This document shows positions 16,909 through 25,685 of a stretch of DNA of 64,000 nt, in pieces. Position 1 is the first letter of the stretch. The number at the start of each line of letters is the position of its first letter. The notes under the pieces are model-generated. The model saw only the letters and a list, made by a program, of their open reading frames with translations. It did not search any database and was not told the origin of the DNA. The stretch spans positions 158,668-222,667 of the forward strand of contig NZ_CANNES010000007.1 in assembly GCF_947503705.1 (NCBI RefSeq), in the 5' to 3' direction. Origin of the DNA: an uncultured Tateyamaria sp. GTDB lineage: Bacteria > Pseudomonadota > Alphaproteobacteria > Rhodobacterales > Rhodobacteraceae. The position numbers and the translations under genes were made by a program.

Positions 16909-17370
16909 TCACCCGCAAAGCCGATCCTTCACCATCGGCCCAACCGACCCGAAATCCATCTGTCCGGTGTATTTCGCCTTCAAAACACCCATGACTTTGC
17001 CCATGTCGCGAATGCTGTCGGCACCCACTTCGGCAATGGCGGCATCCACCGCTTTGGCCGACGCGGCCTCGTCCAATTGCTTGGGCAGAAACTCTTCGAT
17101 CACCTTGATCTCTTCCAGCTCCCGCTCTGCCAGATCCAGACGCCCACCCTCTTCGTAGGTGCGCGCGCTCTCGGCGCGTTGCTTGGACATTTTACCAAGG
17201 ATCCCAAGCACTTCGGCCGCGCCTACGCCCTCGTCCTGGCCTGCGGCCCGGGCGTCGATATCCTTGTCCTTGATCGCGGCATTGATCAGGCGCAGCGTCG
17301 ACAGACGGGCCGCATCCTTGTCTTTCATAGCCTGCTTGAGTGCAGCAGAAATTCTGGTGCGCAATTCCAT
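16909..17370 (-). CDS. yqeY: GatB/YqeY-domain protein
   Basis: 153 residues from ATG 17370 (MELRTRISAALKQAMKDKD). The all-helical YqeY fold has the signature STLRLINAAIKDKDIDAR, IKVIEEFLPKQLDE and MGKVMGVLKAKYTGQMDFG. The domain is the C-terminal tRNA-binding module of amidotransferase GatB standing alone; its stand-alone role is not established. Length is usual (~150). It is monocistronic and divergent from carA. Confidence 0.92.
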   Translation of the reverse strand: MELRTRISAALKQAMKDKDAARLSTLRLINAAIKDKDIDARAAGQDEGVGAAEVLGILGKMSKQRAESARTYEEGGRLDLAERELEEIKVIEEFLPKQLDEAASAKAVDAAIAEVGADSIRDMGKVMGVLKAKYTGQMDFGSVGPMVKDRLCG

Positions 17371-17591
17371 TTGATGTCCATCCCCATGGGCATTTCGTGA
17401 ACTTGTGACCATAGGCCAAGGCGAAACGTGAGGCAAGCGTGAGGCTGCACGCTAAAACATTGATTTTAAACAATTCTCTAAATTACCAAACGTCCTTGAC
17501 CCGGGCCGGGTCAAGGCATAGTTTCCGGCACAATTTGCCGCCCCTCATCGCCCCGCGATTGCCTCGTCACACCCCCGCGAAAGGCCCGCCC

Positions 17592-18749
17592 ATGACCACG
17601 CACAGCCCCGCAAAACCGACCGCCTGTCTGGCCCTCGCCGATGGCACATTGTTCTATGGTACAGGCTTTGGCGCCGTGGGCGAAACCCAGGCAGAACTGT
17701 GTTTCAACACCGCCATGACCGGCTACCAGGAAATCATGACCGACCCGTCATACGCGGGCCAGATCGTGACCTTCACGTTCCCCCATGTGGGCAATGTGGG
17801 CGTGAACCCCGAAGACGATGAAACCGGCGATCCGGTGGCCGCCGGTATGGTGGTCAAATGGATGCCGACCGACCCCTCGAACTGGCGCGCGGCACAAGAC
17901 CTGTCGAGCTGGCTTGCTGCCCGTGGCCGCATCGCCATTGGCGGCGTGGACACACGGCGGCTGACCCGCGCCATCCGGCAGGCGGGCGCACCCCATGTGG
18001 CACTGGCCCATGACCCTGACGGTAACTTCGACATCGAGGCGCTCCTTGCCTCAGCGCGCAGCTTTGCGGGCCTTGAGGGGATGGACCTGGCCAAGGATGT
18101 CACCTGCGCCCAGTCTTATCACTGGAATGAGATGCGGTGGGCATGGCCCGAAGGGTACAGCCCGCAAAAAGACCCGAAATTCAAGGTCGTAGCCATCGAC
18201 TACGGCGCCAAGCGCAACATCCTGCGTTGCCTCGCGTCAGCCGGGTGCGACGTCACTGTCTTGCCTGCAACCGCCACGGCGGACGAGGTTATGGCCCACG
18301 CGCCCGACGGTGTGTTCCTGTCCAACGGCCCCGGCGATCCGGCGGCCACCGGGGCCTATGCCGTGCCCATGATCCGCGAGATTCTCGCCCACGATCTGCC
18401 TGTTTTCGGCATCTGCCTCGGTCACCAGATGCTGGCCCTCGCCCTGGGTGCCAAAACGGTCAAGATGAACCACGGCCACCACGGTGCAAACCACCCCGTC
18501 AAGGACCTCGACACCGGCAAAGTCGAGATCACTTCGATGAACCACGGTTTTGCCGTTGATGCCCAAACCCTGCCCGCTGGTGTTGTGGAAACACACACAT
18601 CCCTCTTTGACGGCTCCAACTGCGGGATCAAGGTCGACGGCCGCCCGGTCTATTCGGTGCAGTACCACCCAGAGGCCAGCCCCGGCCCCCAGGACAGCTA
18701 TTACCTGTTTGAGCGTTTTGCTCAGGCCATGCAGGAGCGCGCCGCCTAA
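17592..18749 (+). CDS. carA: carbamoyl-phosphate synthase small (glutaminase) subunit
   Basis: 385 residues. The CarA N-terminal domain (GTLFYGTGFGAVGETQAELCFNTAMTGYQE) is followed by a class I glutamine amidotransferase domain. Its nucleophile Cys lies in FGICLGHQMLALALG and the His/Glu pair in QYHPEASPGP. It makes ammonia for carbamoyl phosphate in pyrimidine and arginine synthesis; the large subunit CarB is not in this window. Start ATG 17592 is preceded by AAAGG, and the 20 nt CCGCGAAAGGCCCGCCCATG are identical at the DsbA-like gene. Confidence 0.97.
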   Translation: MTTHSPAKPTACLALADGTLFYGTGFGAVGETQAELCFNTAMTGYQEIMTDPSYAGQIVTFTFPHVGNVGVNPEDDETGDPVAAGMVVKWMPTDPSNWRAAQDLSSWLAARGRIAIGGVDTRRLTRAIRQAGAPHVALAHDPDGNFDIEALLASARSFAGLEGMDLAKDVTCAQSYHWNEMRWAWPEGYSPQKDPKFKVVAIDYGAKRNILRCLASAGCDVTVLPATATADEVMAHAPDGVFLSNGPGDPAATGAYAVPMIREILAHDLPVFGICLGHQMLALALGAKTVKMNHGHHGANHPVKDLDTGKVEITSMNHGFAVDAQTLPAGVVETHTSLFDGSNCGIKVDGRPVYSVQYHPEASPGPQDSYYLFERFAQAMQERAA

Positions 18750-18760
18750 TTGGCGCAACT

Positions 18761-18777
18761 TTAAGGGTTCGTTAACC
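18761..18777 (+). promoter_or_regulatory. CtrA-type box upstream of MshEN-glycosyltransferase
   Basis: TTAA-GGGTTCG-TTAACC fits the CtrA full site TTAA-N7-TTAAC exactly, 42 bp before the start of the gene at 18819. CtrA is the alphaproteobacterial cell-cycle regulator; in Rhodobacteraceae it controls motility and related traits. Functional binding is inferred. Confidence 0.65.
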
Positions 18778-18818
18778 AAGCGCGCGCAAAGTCCGGTTGA
18801 TCCACAGCCGGACAGCAC

Positions 18819-20732
18819 ATGAGCGACCCGTTACTCCGATTGCAAGACCCCCGTCCGGTTGACCGGCGGGACGCGCCCGCCGTTCCGGTGGGTCGGCAAT
18901 TAGTGAATGCGGGGATGATTGACCAAACAACGCTGCTTAACGCGTTGAATTTACAGCATCATATCGACGCGCCTCTGGGCGAGATTCTGGTGGCCGAAGG
19001 CTGCGTGGATCGCTCTGATGTTCTGACGGCGCTGGCGTTGCAATACGGGGCCGAGCGGATCAGCCTGACGGTCGATCCGCCAGCCCCCATGATGGCCGCC
19101 GCCCTGTCGGCCACCCATGCGCAAGCCTTCGGGATCGTGCCCTGGCGCTGGATCGGCGGCACATTGTTGGTGGCAACGACACGCCCTGACCAGATGGACA
19201 ACCTGCGCCGCGCCCTGCCCGACACAGCCCCCGACATCCTGCCCGTCATTGCCGACGCCGACCAGATCAACGCCCAGATCGGCCGTCTCTACGGCATCCA
19301 GCTGGCCCGACGGGCCATTACCAAAGTGCCCGCGCGGCTCAGTTGTCGGTCATGGTCGCCGCTTGCAGCCCTGGGCCTCCTTGGGGTGATCGCGGTCCTT
19401 GCGGTTGTGGTCCTGGCCGTGATCCACACGCCTGCCTGGCTCGCCACGATCCTGATCCTGTGCGCGCTGGTCACGCTGATCATGACCACCGGCCTCAAGA
19501 TCGCAGCCCTTGTTGCGCAAGTCACCCACCGCCTGCCAACAGGCACCGAACCCTTGCACCGCCTGCCCATGCAGCGCATGCCGCGCGTGTCGGTTCTCGT
19601 CCCGCTTTTTCGCGAGGAACGCATCGCTGAGGCGCTGATCAAACACCTCTCCCGACTCACATATCCCAAGGCCTTGTTGGAGGTCGTTCTGGTGCTTGAG
19701 GCCAAGGACAGCGTGACCCGCGCCACGTTGGCGCGCACCCAATTACCCCAGTGGATTCGGGTGGTCGAAGTGCCTGATGATGGTACCATCACGACCAAAC
19801 CGCGTGCGCTGAACTTCGCCCTCGACTTCTGTCACGGGGCGATCATCGGGGTGTGGGATGCTGAAGATGCACCCGAGCCCGACCAGATCGAAAAGGTGGT
19901 CGCCCGTTTTGCCGAGGCCAAGCCCGATGTGGCCTGCCTACAAGGCATTCTGGACTACTACAACAGCGGTCAGAACTGGCTATCGCGTTGTTTTACAATC
20001 GAATATGCCAGCTGGTGGCGCCTGGTTCTGCCTGGGGTCGAGCGTTTGAACATGGTGCTGCCCTTGGGCGGCACAACCTTGTTTTTTCGACGTGATATCC
20101 TTGAGGAACTGGGCGGCTGGGACGCCCACAACGTGACCGAAGATGCCGATCTGGGTATTCGTCTGGCGCGCGCGGGCTACCGCACCGAACTTATTCCCAC
20201 CGTCACCTATGAAGAGGCGAACTGCCGGGCCTGGCCGTGGGTCAAACAGCGGTCTCGCTGGCTCAAGGGCTTTTTGATCACCTATTTCGTGCATATGCGC
20301 AGCCCTGGGGCTTTGTTGGCCGATCTGGGCCCGCGCCGTTTTGCGGGCATTCAAGCGATGTTTCTTGCCACTGTCCTGCAGTTCGCCGCGCTGCCCCTGC
20401 TCTGGAGTTTTTGGCTGCCCACGCTGGGTTTGCCGCATCCCATTGTCGTGACGCTGGGCACGGGCGTCATCCTGCCCATTGCCGGCCTGATCATCGTGAC
20501 GGAATTGGTCAATATCCTGATCGGCGTACTCGCCGTGTCTCAGCAGGACAAACGGCACCTGATCCCTTGGGTTCTGACAATGCCGATATACTTCATGTTG
20601 GGCGCTTTGGCGAGTTACAAGGCGCTCTACGAATTGGCGATGAACCCGTTTTACTGGGACAAGACGCAGCACGGGATCGGGACTACCCCTCCTCCTTGCG
20701 CGCCTCCGCATCCTGTTTCAGACGGGTCATGA
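18819..20732 (+). CDS. family-2 glycosyltransferase with N-terminal MshEN-type (c-di-GMP-binding-like) domain
   Basis: 637 residues. Residues ~25-75 hold two tandem copies of a G-x-x-L-V-x-x-G-x-x-D-x-x-x-L-x-x-A-L-x-x-Q motif (VGRQLVNAGMI...ALNLQ and LGEILVAEGCV...ALALQ), spaced five residues apart as in c-di-GMP-binding MshEN domains. In both, the Arg of the consensus RLG is Pro. The remainder of the module runs to ~165, then two membrane helices (~180-230). The GT2 domain (MPRVSVLVPLFREE, WDAEDAPEPDQ, LGGTTLFFRRDIL, NVTEDADLGIRLARAGY, QRSRWLKGFLITY) ends in several helices. E. coli NfrB joins the same modules in a different order. Its 3' end overlaps the convergent GntR gene by 50 bp. Confidence 0.85.
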   Translation: MSDPLLRLQDPRPVDRRDAPAVPVGRQLVNAGMIDQTTLLNALNLQHHIDAPLGEILVAEGCVDRSDVLTALALQYGAERISLTVDPPAPMMAAALSATHAQAFGIVPWRWIGGTLLVATTRPDQMDNLRRALPDTAPDILPVIADADQINAQIGRLYGIQLARRAITKVPARLSCRSWSPLAALGLLGVIAVLAVVVLAVIHTPAWLATILILCALVTLIMTTGLKIAALVAQVTHRLPTGTEPLHRLPMQRMPRVSVLVPLFREERIAEALIKHLSRLTYPKALLEVVLVLEAKDSVTRATLARTQLPQWIRVVEVPDDGTITTKPRALNFALDFCHGAIIGVWDAEDAPEPDQIEKVVARFAEAKPDVACLQGILDYYNSGQNWLSRCFTIEYASWWRLVLPGVERLNMVLPLGGTTLFFRRDILEELGGWDAHNVTEDADLGIRLARAGYRTELIPTVTYEEANCRAWPWVKQRSRWLKGFLITYFVHMRSPGALLADLGPRRFAGIQAMFLATVLQFAALPLLWSFWLPTLGLPHPIVVTLGTGVILPIAGLIIVTELVNILIGVLAVSQQDKRHLIPWVLTMPIYFMLGALASYKALYELAMNPFYWDKTQHGIGTTPPPCAPPHPVSDGS

Positions 20733-21336
20733 ACGCGACCGAGATGTGGTCGCGCAGCGCTTGGCCCGCCGCCGCCTCATCCTTGGCCTCGATGGCCGAC
20801 ACGATGGCATCATGTTCGCTTTGCGCAATTTCCGTGCGGCCCACAGCGGCCAGCGATGTGGTGGCCATCAACGCCATGGTCCGGTGGACCAGATCAAGTT
20901 GTTGCACCAGATAGCGGTTGTGCGAGGCGAGGTGAATTTGCGTGTGAAACCGGCGGTTTGCACGCGCCAGGGCGGGCGGGTCACCGATCAGCGCGTTGTC
21001 TTCCTCAACCATTTCGCGCAGGATGCGAACCTCTTCGCTGGTGGCGTGTCGGGCGGCCAGCGATGCGGCCAGCCCCTCCAGTTCGCGGCGTACCACATAA
21101 AGCTCTGACATCTGGTTGTGATCCAGCGAGGCCACGATCAGGCTGCGCCCGTCCCGCGCCAAAAGCGACTGCGTCTCGAGGCGTTGCAAGGCCTCGCGCA
21201 CCGGCGTGCGTGACACGCCAAAGCGGTCCGCCAACTCGCTTTCCACCAAACGGTCGCCGGGCCGATACGTCCCGATATCAATCGCCTCAAGGATCATCGA
21301 ATAGGCGTCGGTCTGGTTGGGGCGCAAAGGTGGCAT
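20683..21336 (-). CDS. GntR-family (FCD) transcriptional regulator
   Basis: 217 residues from ATG 21336, preferred over an upstream TTG at 21354 because GAGG lies 8 nt before it. The winged helix (YRPGDRLVESELADRFGVSRTPVREALQRLETQSLL) is followed by an FCD effector domain. Its metal/ligand residues are in YVVRRELEGLAASLAA, ANRRFHTQIHLASHN and SEHDAIVSAIEAKDEA (Asp/His pattern). FadR-subfamily repressors of this type respond to organic acids. No target is evident; the neighbouring divergent HAD phosphatase may be one. The last 50 bp overlap the glycosyltransferase 3' end on the other strand. Confidence 0.9.
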   Translation of the reverse strand: MPPLRPNQTDAYSMILEAIDIGTYRPGDRLVESELADRFGVSRTPVREALQRLETQSLLARDGRSLIVASLDHNQMSELYVVRRELEGLAASLAARHATSEEVRILREMVEEDNALIGDPPALARANRRFHTQIHLASHNRYLVQQLDLVHRTMALMATTSLAAVGRTEIAQSEHDAIVSAIEAKDEAAAGQALRDHISVAFMTRLKQDAEARKEEG

Positions 21337-21441
21337 AGGGGCCTCAATAATCAATCAATTCGCTACACTAGGGCGCGGCACGGGCCGCACGCAACCCCAA
21401 GCCCTTGCGCCACGCGCTTGCCGCCCTTAAGCCCTGTGACC

Positions 21442-22089
21442 ATGCCTGCAGCTGACTTTTCCCATGTGCGGTCCTGGGTTTTTGACCTCGACAACACGCT
21501 CTACCATCCTGCCGCCCGCCTTTTTGACCAGATCGAAGTGCGGATGACGGCCTATGTCATGGACAGTCTCGGCGTGTCGCGGGCCGAGGCGGACCGCCTG
21601 CGTGTCCACTATTGGAAGACCCATGGCACCACTTTGGCGGGCCTGATGCGCGAGCACCAGATTGATCCCGGCCCCTATCTGGATGATGTGCACGATATTT
21701 CGCTGGATCACCTTGACCCCGATCCAGAACTGGCCGCGCGCATCCGCGCCCTGCCCGGCCGCCGCATCGTCTATACCAATGGTTGCGCACCTTATGCCGA
21801 ACGGGTGCTGGCGGCGCGCGGCTTGTCGAACCTCTTTGACGCGGTCTACGGCGTTGAACATGCCGGCTTTTTACCCAAGCCCGAGGCGCGCGCCTTTGAC
21901 ACGGTTTTTGGGATCGACGGGCTGGACCCAAGCGTGGGCGCGATGTTCGAGGATGATCCGCGCAATCTGGCTGCCCCCCATGCGATGGGTATGAAAACGG
22001 TGCATGTGGCCGACGATCCCCATCATGCAGATCACATTCACCACCACACTGCCGACCTCACCGATTTTCTGACCCGGGTCCAGGGGTAG
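21442..22089 (+). CDS. HAD-family pyrimidine 5'-nucleotidase-like hydrolase
   Basis: 215 residues from ATG 21442. HAD motif I WVFDLDNTLYHP holds the nucleophile Asp and acid Asp, motif II is VYTNG, motif III Lys is in FLPKPEARAF and motif IV is FEDDPRN. The cap region (GVSRAEADRLRVHYWKTHGTTLAGLM) is that of the Sdt1/Phm8 pyrimidine 5'-nucleotidase group. It probably dephosphorylates UMP or CMP or a related sugar phosphate in the cytoplasm. It is divergent from the GntR regulator, with 105 bp between. Confidence 0.85.
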   Translation: MPAADFSHVRSWVFDLDNTLYHPAARLFDQIEVRMTAYVMDSLGVSRAEADRLRVHYWKTHGTTLAGLMREHQIDPGPYLDDVHDISLDHLDPDPELAARIRALPGRRIVYTNGCAPYAERVLAARGLSNLFDAVYGVEHAGFLPKPEARAFDTVFGIDGLDPSVGAMFEDDPRNLAAPHAMGMKTVHVADDPHHADHIHHHTADLTDFLTRVQG

Positions 22090-22153
22090 GACAGGATGCC
22101 GCTTTGGCGCGCGCAACGAGTGACCTATGTTGGGGATCAAAGGGAGTGCTGGC

Positions 22154-23365
22154 ATGGCATCGAAAACGCAATGTGACGTTCTGATTTCCGGCGGCGGTAT
22201 CGCCGGGCTGACAGCGGCGGCCGCCTTTGGCACAGTCGGCTTTGACGTGATCTGTGTCGATCCAACTCCGCCGGTGACCGAGCGCGAGGCCGAAGGGGCC
22301 GACATGCGCACCACCGCCATGCTGCAACCCGCGCGCGACATGCTTGAGGCCGCAGGTCTGTGGGAGGCACTCGCCCCCCATGGCGCCCCGTTGCAAGTGA
22401 TGCGGATCGTGGACGCAGGCGGCCCCGATGGCACACCCCGCGACGTCAAGGATTTCAAAGCCTCCGACGTGTCGGACCTGCCCTTTGGGTGGAACTTGCC
22501 CAACTGGCGTCTGCGCCGCGAGATGGTGGCGCGTCTCAAGGCTATGCCCAATGTTGATTTCCGCCCCGGCACGGGCACCACCACCTTGTTCACCCGTACC
22601 GCCGAAGCCCGTGTGGGCCTGAGCGATGGCGACCACCTGCGCGCCCGCCTCGTGATTGCGGCGGACGGGCGCGGCTCTCCCATGCGGCAGGCGGCGGGCA
22701 TTGGGGTCCGGACCAAACGCTACGGTCAGAAGGCGCTCGCCTTTGCGGTGACCCATCCGATCCCGCACGACAACGTCTCCACTGAAATCCACCAAACCGG
22801 TGGCCCCTTTACCCTTGTGCCGCTACCCGATCATGAGGGCCTGCCCTGCTCTGCCGTGGTGTGGATGGATGATGGCCCGGCCACAGCAGCGCGCTTTGCG
22901 ACAGAGGTGCCGGAGTTTGAAGCTCAGATGAGCGCGCGAAGCTGCCATCTTTTTGGCCCTCTGACTTTGGCCTCGCGCCGCACGATCTGGCCCATCATCA
23001 GCCAGCAAGCGGAGCGGTTGAACGGCGTTCGCCTCGCCTTGATCGCCGAGGCTGCCCATGTGGTGCCGCCGATAGGGGCACAGGGGCTCAACATGAGCCT
23101 CGCCGACACCCGGACCTTGCTGGATCTGGCCAGGGCACGACCCGAAGGTTTGGGTGATGCCACGATGCTCGAGGCTTATCACAAGGCGCGCATCGGCGAC
23201 ATTCGGATGCGGGTCACAGGCATCGACCTTTTGAACCGCACCAGCCAGGCGAAATTCCCCCTGATCCGCGACGCGCGCGCTTTTGGCCTCAAGGCGCTGC
23301 ATGACATCACGCCAGTCCGCAAAACTCTGATGCAGCTTGGCCTCGGCACCCGCGACGGAGGCTGA
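22154..23365 (+). CDS. UbiH/UbiF/VisC-family FAD-dependent hydroxylase
   Basis: 403 residues from ATG 22154 (GGGAG upstream). The FAD-binding Rossmann motif is DVLISGGGIAGLTAAAAFG, the DG motif is LVIAADGRGSPMRQAAGI, and the GD-type second FAD motif is LALIAEAAHVVPPIGAQGLNMSLADTRTL, where the usual GDAAH is EAAH. UbiH-type enzymes hydroxylate the ubiquinone ring at the membrane; this is the likely role, with the ring position not determinable. It lies 64 bp downstream of the HAD gene on the same strand. Confidence 0.87.
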   Translation: MASKTQCDVLISGGGIAGLTAAAAFGTVGFDVICVDPTPPVTEREAEGADMRTTAMLQPARDMLEAAGLWEALAPHGAPLQVMRIVDAGGPDGTPRDVKDFKASDVSDLPFGWNLPNWRLRREMVARLKAMPNVDFRPGTGTTTLFTRTAEARVGLSDGDHLRARLVIAADGRGSPMRQAAGIGVRTKRYGQKALAFAVTHPIPHDNVSTEIHQTGGPFTLVPLPDHEGLPCSAVVWMDDGPATAARFATEVPEFEAQMSARSCHLFGPLTLASRRTIWPIISQQAERLNGVRLALIAEAAHVVPPIGAQGLNMSLADTRTLLDLARARPEGLGDATMLEAYHKARIGDIRMRVTGIDLLNRTSQAKFPLIRDARAFGLKALHDITPVRKTLMQLGLGTRDGG

Positions 23366-23449
23366 ACCTGCGGGGGCTGACACCTCCGACTTATAGGGAT
23401 GATCGTAATCGTCGTTCCCTGCTTCTCTGTTCCCAAAAACCCCGGAGGA

Positions 23450-23490
23450 GGGCCGCATGGCCCGAGGGGCACAAGCCCCCGAACCCCTTT
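23450..23490. terminator. paired hairpins between convergent ubiH-like and aminotransferase genes
   Basis: GGGCC-GCAT-GGCCC (23450-23463) and GGGGC-ACAA-GCCCC (23466-23479) lie in the 129-bp convergent gap, followed by CCCCTTTC. A preceding CCCAAAAACCCCGGAGGAGG is reminiscent of the repeat after lipB. A bidirectional termination role is likely. Confidence 0.45.
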
Positions 23491-23494
23491 CGCT

Positions 23495-24622
23495 TCAAAG
23501 CACTTGGTCAACCACCCGGCGCAACCGTGCCACGGTGCCGTCCACGTCATAAAGCTTGTCCAGACCAAAGAGCCCGATGCGGAACGTTCGAAAATCCGCT
23601 GGCTCGTCACACTGCAACGGCACCCCGGCGGCGATCTGCATCCCCTCGGCCGCGAAACGTTTGCCTGTTTGCACATCCGGATCGGCGGTATAGCTGACCA
23701 CAACGCCCGGGGCCCCGAACCCGTCCGCAGCAACCGATGTCACCCCCTTTTCCGCAAGCATGTCGCGCACCGCGTCGCCCAGGGCCCATTGCGCCTCTTT
23801 CAGCCGCTGAAATCCATAGTCGCGCGTCTCGATCATCGTGTCGCGGAAATCGCGCAAGGCGTCCGTGGGCATGGTCGCGTGATAAGCGTGCCCGCCATTC
23901 TCATAGGCCATCATGATCTGGTGCCATTTCTTGAGGTCGATGGCAAAGCTGTCAGATGTCGTCTCATCGAGCCGCGCCACAGCCCGGTCCGACATCATCA
24001 CAAGGCCCGCGCAGGGTGACGCGCTCCACCCCTTTTGCGGGGCAGAGATCAGAACATCGACGCCCAGCGTGCGCATGTCAATCCAGGCACAGCCAGACGC
24101 AATGCAGTCAAGGACCATCAACGCCCCCACCTCATGGGCCGCCGTCGCCATGGACGCAACATAGGCATCCGGAAGGATCACGCCCGCGCTGGTTTCCACA
24201 TGAGGGGCAAAGACCACATCCGGCTTTTGCGCATGGATCGCCGCCACAACCTCGTCGATCGGCGCAGGCGCGAAAGGTGAAGGCGACGCGTTGCCAGTCT
24301 GGCGCGCCTTGAGAACGGTTGTTGAGGCGGTTAGCCCGCCCATCTCGAAAATCTGGCTCCAGCGATAGCTGAACCACCCGTTCCGCACGACCAGAACGTC
24401 AGCGTTGCGCCCAAATTGGCGGGCCACAGCCTCCATCCCGAAGGTGCCGCCACCAGGGACGATCACGACCGCATCGGCGGCATAGACCTCCTTGAGCATG
24501 GTCGAGATGTCGTTCATCACGCCCTGAAATGCGCCGCTCATATGGTTCAGCGACCGGTCAGTGAACACGACCGAGAATTCTTCAAGCCCCTGCGGGTCAA
24601 CAGTATCCAATAGTGCGGTCAT
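23495..24622 (-). CDS. class V aminotransferase (alanine/serine-glyoxylate type)
   Basis: 375 residues from ATG 24622, chosen for AAGGA before it and because the longer frame is not family-like. A PLP fold type I enzyme with VIVPGGGTFGMEAVARQFG, ALMVLDCIASGCAWIDMRTLGVDVLISAPQKGWSASPCAGLV, whose Lys is the probable Schiff-base residue, and LRDFRDTMIETRDYG. The family includes alanine-glyoxylate and 2-aminoethylphosphonate transaminases. A second, only distantly similar member is at 48909. Two Lrp-type regulators lie just upstream in the same orientation (117-bp gap), which could control it. Substrate unknown. Confidence 0.82.
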   Translation of the reverse strand: MTALLDTVDPQGLEEFSVVFTDRSLNHMSGAFQGVMNDISTMLKEVYAADAVVIVPGGGTFGMEAVARQFGRNADVLVVRNGWFSYRWSQIFEMGGLTASTTVLKARQTGNASPSPFAPAPIDEVVAAIHAQKPDVVFAPHVETSAGVILPDAYVASMATAAHEVGALMVLDCIASGCAWIDMRTLGVDVLISAPQKGWSASPCAGLVMMSDRAVARLDETTSDSFAIDLKKWHQIMMAYENGGHAYHATMPTDALRDFRDTMIETRDYGFQRLKEAQWALGDAVRDMLAEKGVTSVAADGFGAPGVVVSYTADPDVQTGKRFAAEGMQIAAGVPLQCDEPADFRTFRIGLFGLDKLYDVDGTVARLRRVVDQVL

Positions 24623-24739
24623 GGCATGTTCCTTTGTGTCTGTTGGCACTGGACATAGCCGGACGCGACGGTTTGGGCAAAGTCTACTTGGGTACACAAT
24701 CGCTGCAATGCGGCAACCCGCGACGCCTATGGGAACGGT

Positions 24740-25210
24740 TTATTGCGGATCGTCACCCAAGGGGCCGGGCCTGCGCTCTTCGCTCAGCAGCACGTTGGCC
24801 TCGACCTCGCCCGCGCCCGGCAGGGTCATGATCCGCCGCCGCAGGACCCGTTCAAAGTCCGGCAAGTCCCGGGCCACGACGCGCAGGCGGTAGTCATAAA
24901 GGCCCAGCACGTGTTCGACCGTCTGAACCTCGGGAATGGCACTGACTGCACGCTCAAAATCCTCAAGACTGACGCGACCCTTGGTGGCCAGTTTGACGCC
25001 CAGAAAGACGGTGACGCCGAAGCCAAGCGCTTGACTGTCCAAGCGCAGCCGTTGACCGCGGATCGCCCCGCTGTCGCGCAGCCGTTTGATCCGCCGCCAG
25101 GCCGCTGGTTGCGACAGGCCACAGGCCCGGCCCACGGCCCCTGCCCCTTGGGTTGCGTCCTCGGCCAGCAGGCGCAGGATCGCCAGATCGGTGTCATCCA
25201 GATCGGTCAT
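24740..25210 (-). CDS. Lrp/AsnC-family regulator (second of a tandem pair)
   Basis: 156 residues. N-terminal helix-turn-helix (DDTDLAILRLLAEDATQGAGAVGRACGLSQPAAWRRIKRLRDSGAI) and C-terminal RAM ligand-binding domain (VFLGVKLATKGR..., GLYDYRLRVVARDLPDFERVL). Its start overlaps the stop of the upstream lrp-like gene by ATGA. The recognition helix (SQPAAWRRIKRL) differs from that of its partner, so the two probably read different or composite sites, perhaps as a hetero-oligomer. Confidence 0.92.
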   Translation of the reverse strand: MTDLDDTDLAILRLLAEDATQGAGAVGRACGLSQPAAWRRIKRLRDSGAIRGQRLRLDSQALGFGVTVFLGVKLATKGRVSLEDFERAVSAIPEVQTVEHVLGLYDYRLRVVARDLPDFERVLRRRIMTLPGAGEVEANVLLSEERRPGPLGDDPQ

Positions 25211-25662
25211 AGCGGCAGCGTTTCTTCGCTCTTGATCCGGGCCACATGCATCAGCGCCTCGATGTCGGCGATATGGGGCAAGGTCAGGATACGGCTGCGA
25301 TACAGGTGCTGGTAATGGGGCATGTCCCGGGCAATCACCGACAGGCGCACATCAACCCGGCCCAGAAAGGTCTGTATCTCGATCACTTCAGGCACATCGC
25401 GCGCCGCCTCGATGAACTGGTCAAAGGCGCTGCGTTGGGTCTTGTCCAAGGTTACGCGCAACGACACTTCAACGGCATAGCCCAAGGCGGCCCAGTCAAT
25501 GACCGCCTGCACCCCCTGCACCACACCTGCCTCACGCAGTCGCGCCTGACGCCGTCCCAGTTGCCCAACGCTCACCCGCGCCCGTTCTGCCAGTTCCGCA
25601 GGGGCAAGATCGGGGGCGGCCTGCCATTGCCGCAGGATGCGACGGTCCGTATCATCGAGCAT
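25207..25662 (-). CDS. Lrp/AsnC-family regulator (first of a tandem pair)
   Basis: 151 residues. A short HTH (DDTDRRILRQWQAAPDLAPAELAERARVSVGQLGRRQARLREAGVV) precedes a RAM domain (GYAVEVSLRVTLDKTQ, FLGRVDVRLSVIARDMPHYQHLYRSRILTLPHI). It is divergent from ilvC, with 132 bp containing a 24-bp dyad. Lrp-type proteins often sense branched-chain amino acids, so control of ilvC and of the aminotransferase downstream is plausible but unproven. Confidence 0.92.
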   Translation of the reverse strand: MLDDTDRRILRQWQAAPDLAPAELAERARVSVGQLGRRQARLREAGVVQGVQAVIDWAALGYAVEVSLRVTLDKTQRSAFDQFIEAARDVPEVIEIQTFLGRVDVRLSVIARDMPHYQHLYRSRILTLPHIADIEALMHVARIKSEETLPL

Positions 25663-25685
25663 GATTTTTTCGAGTATTTGAAGAA

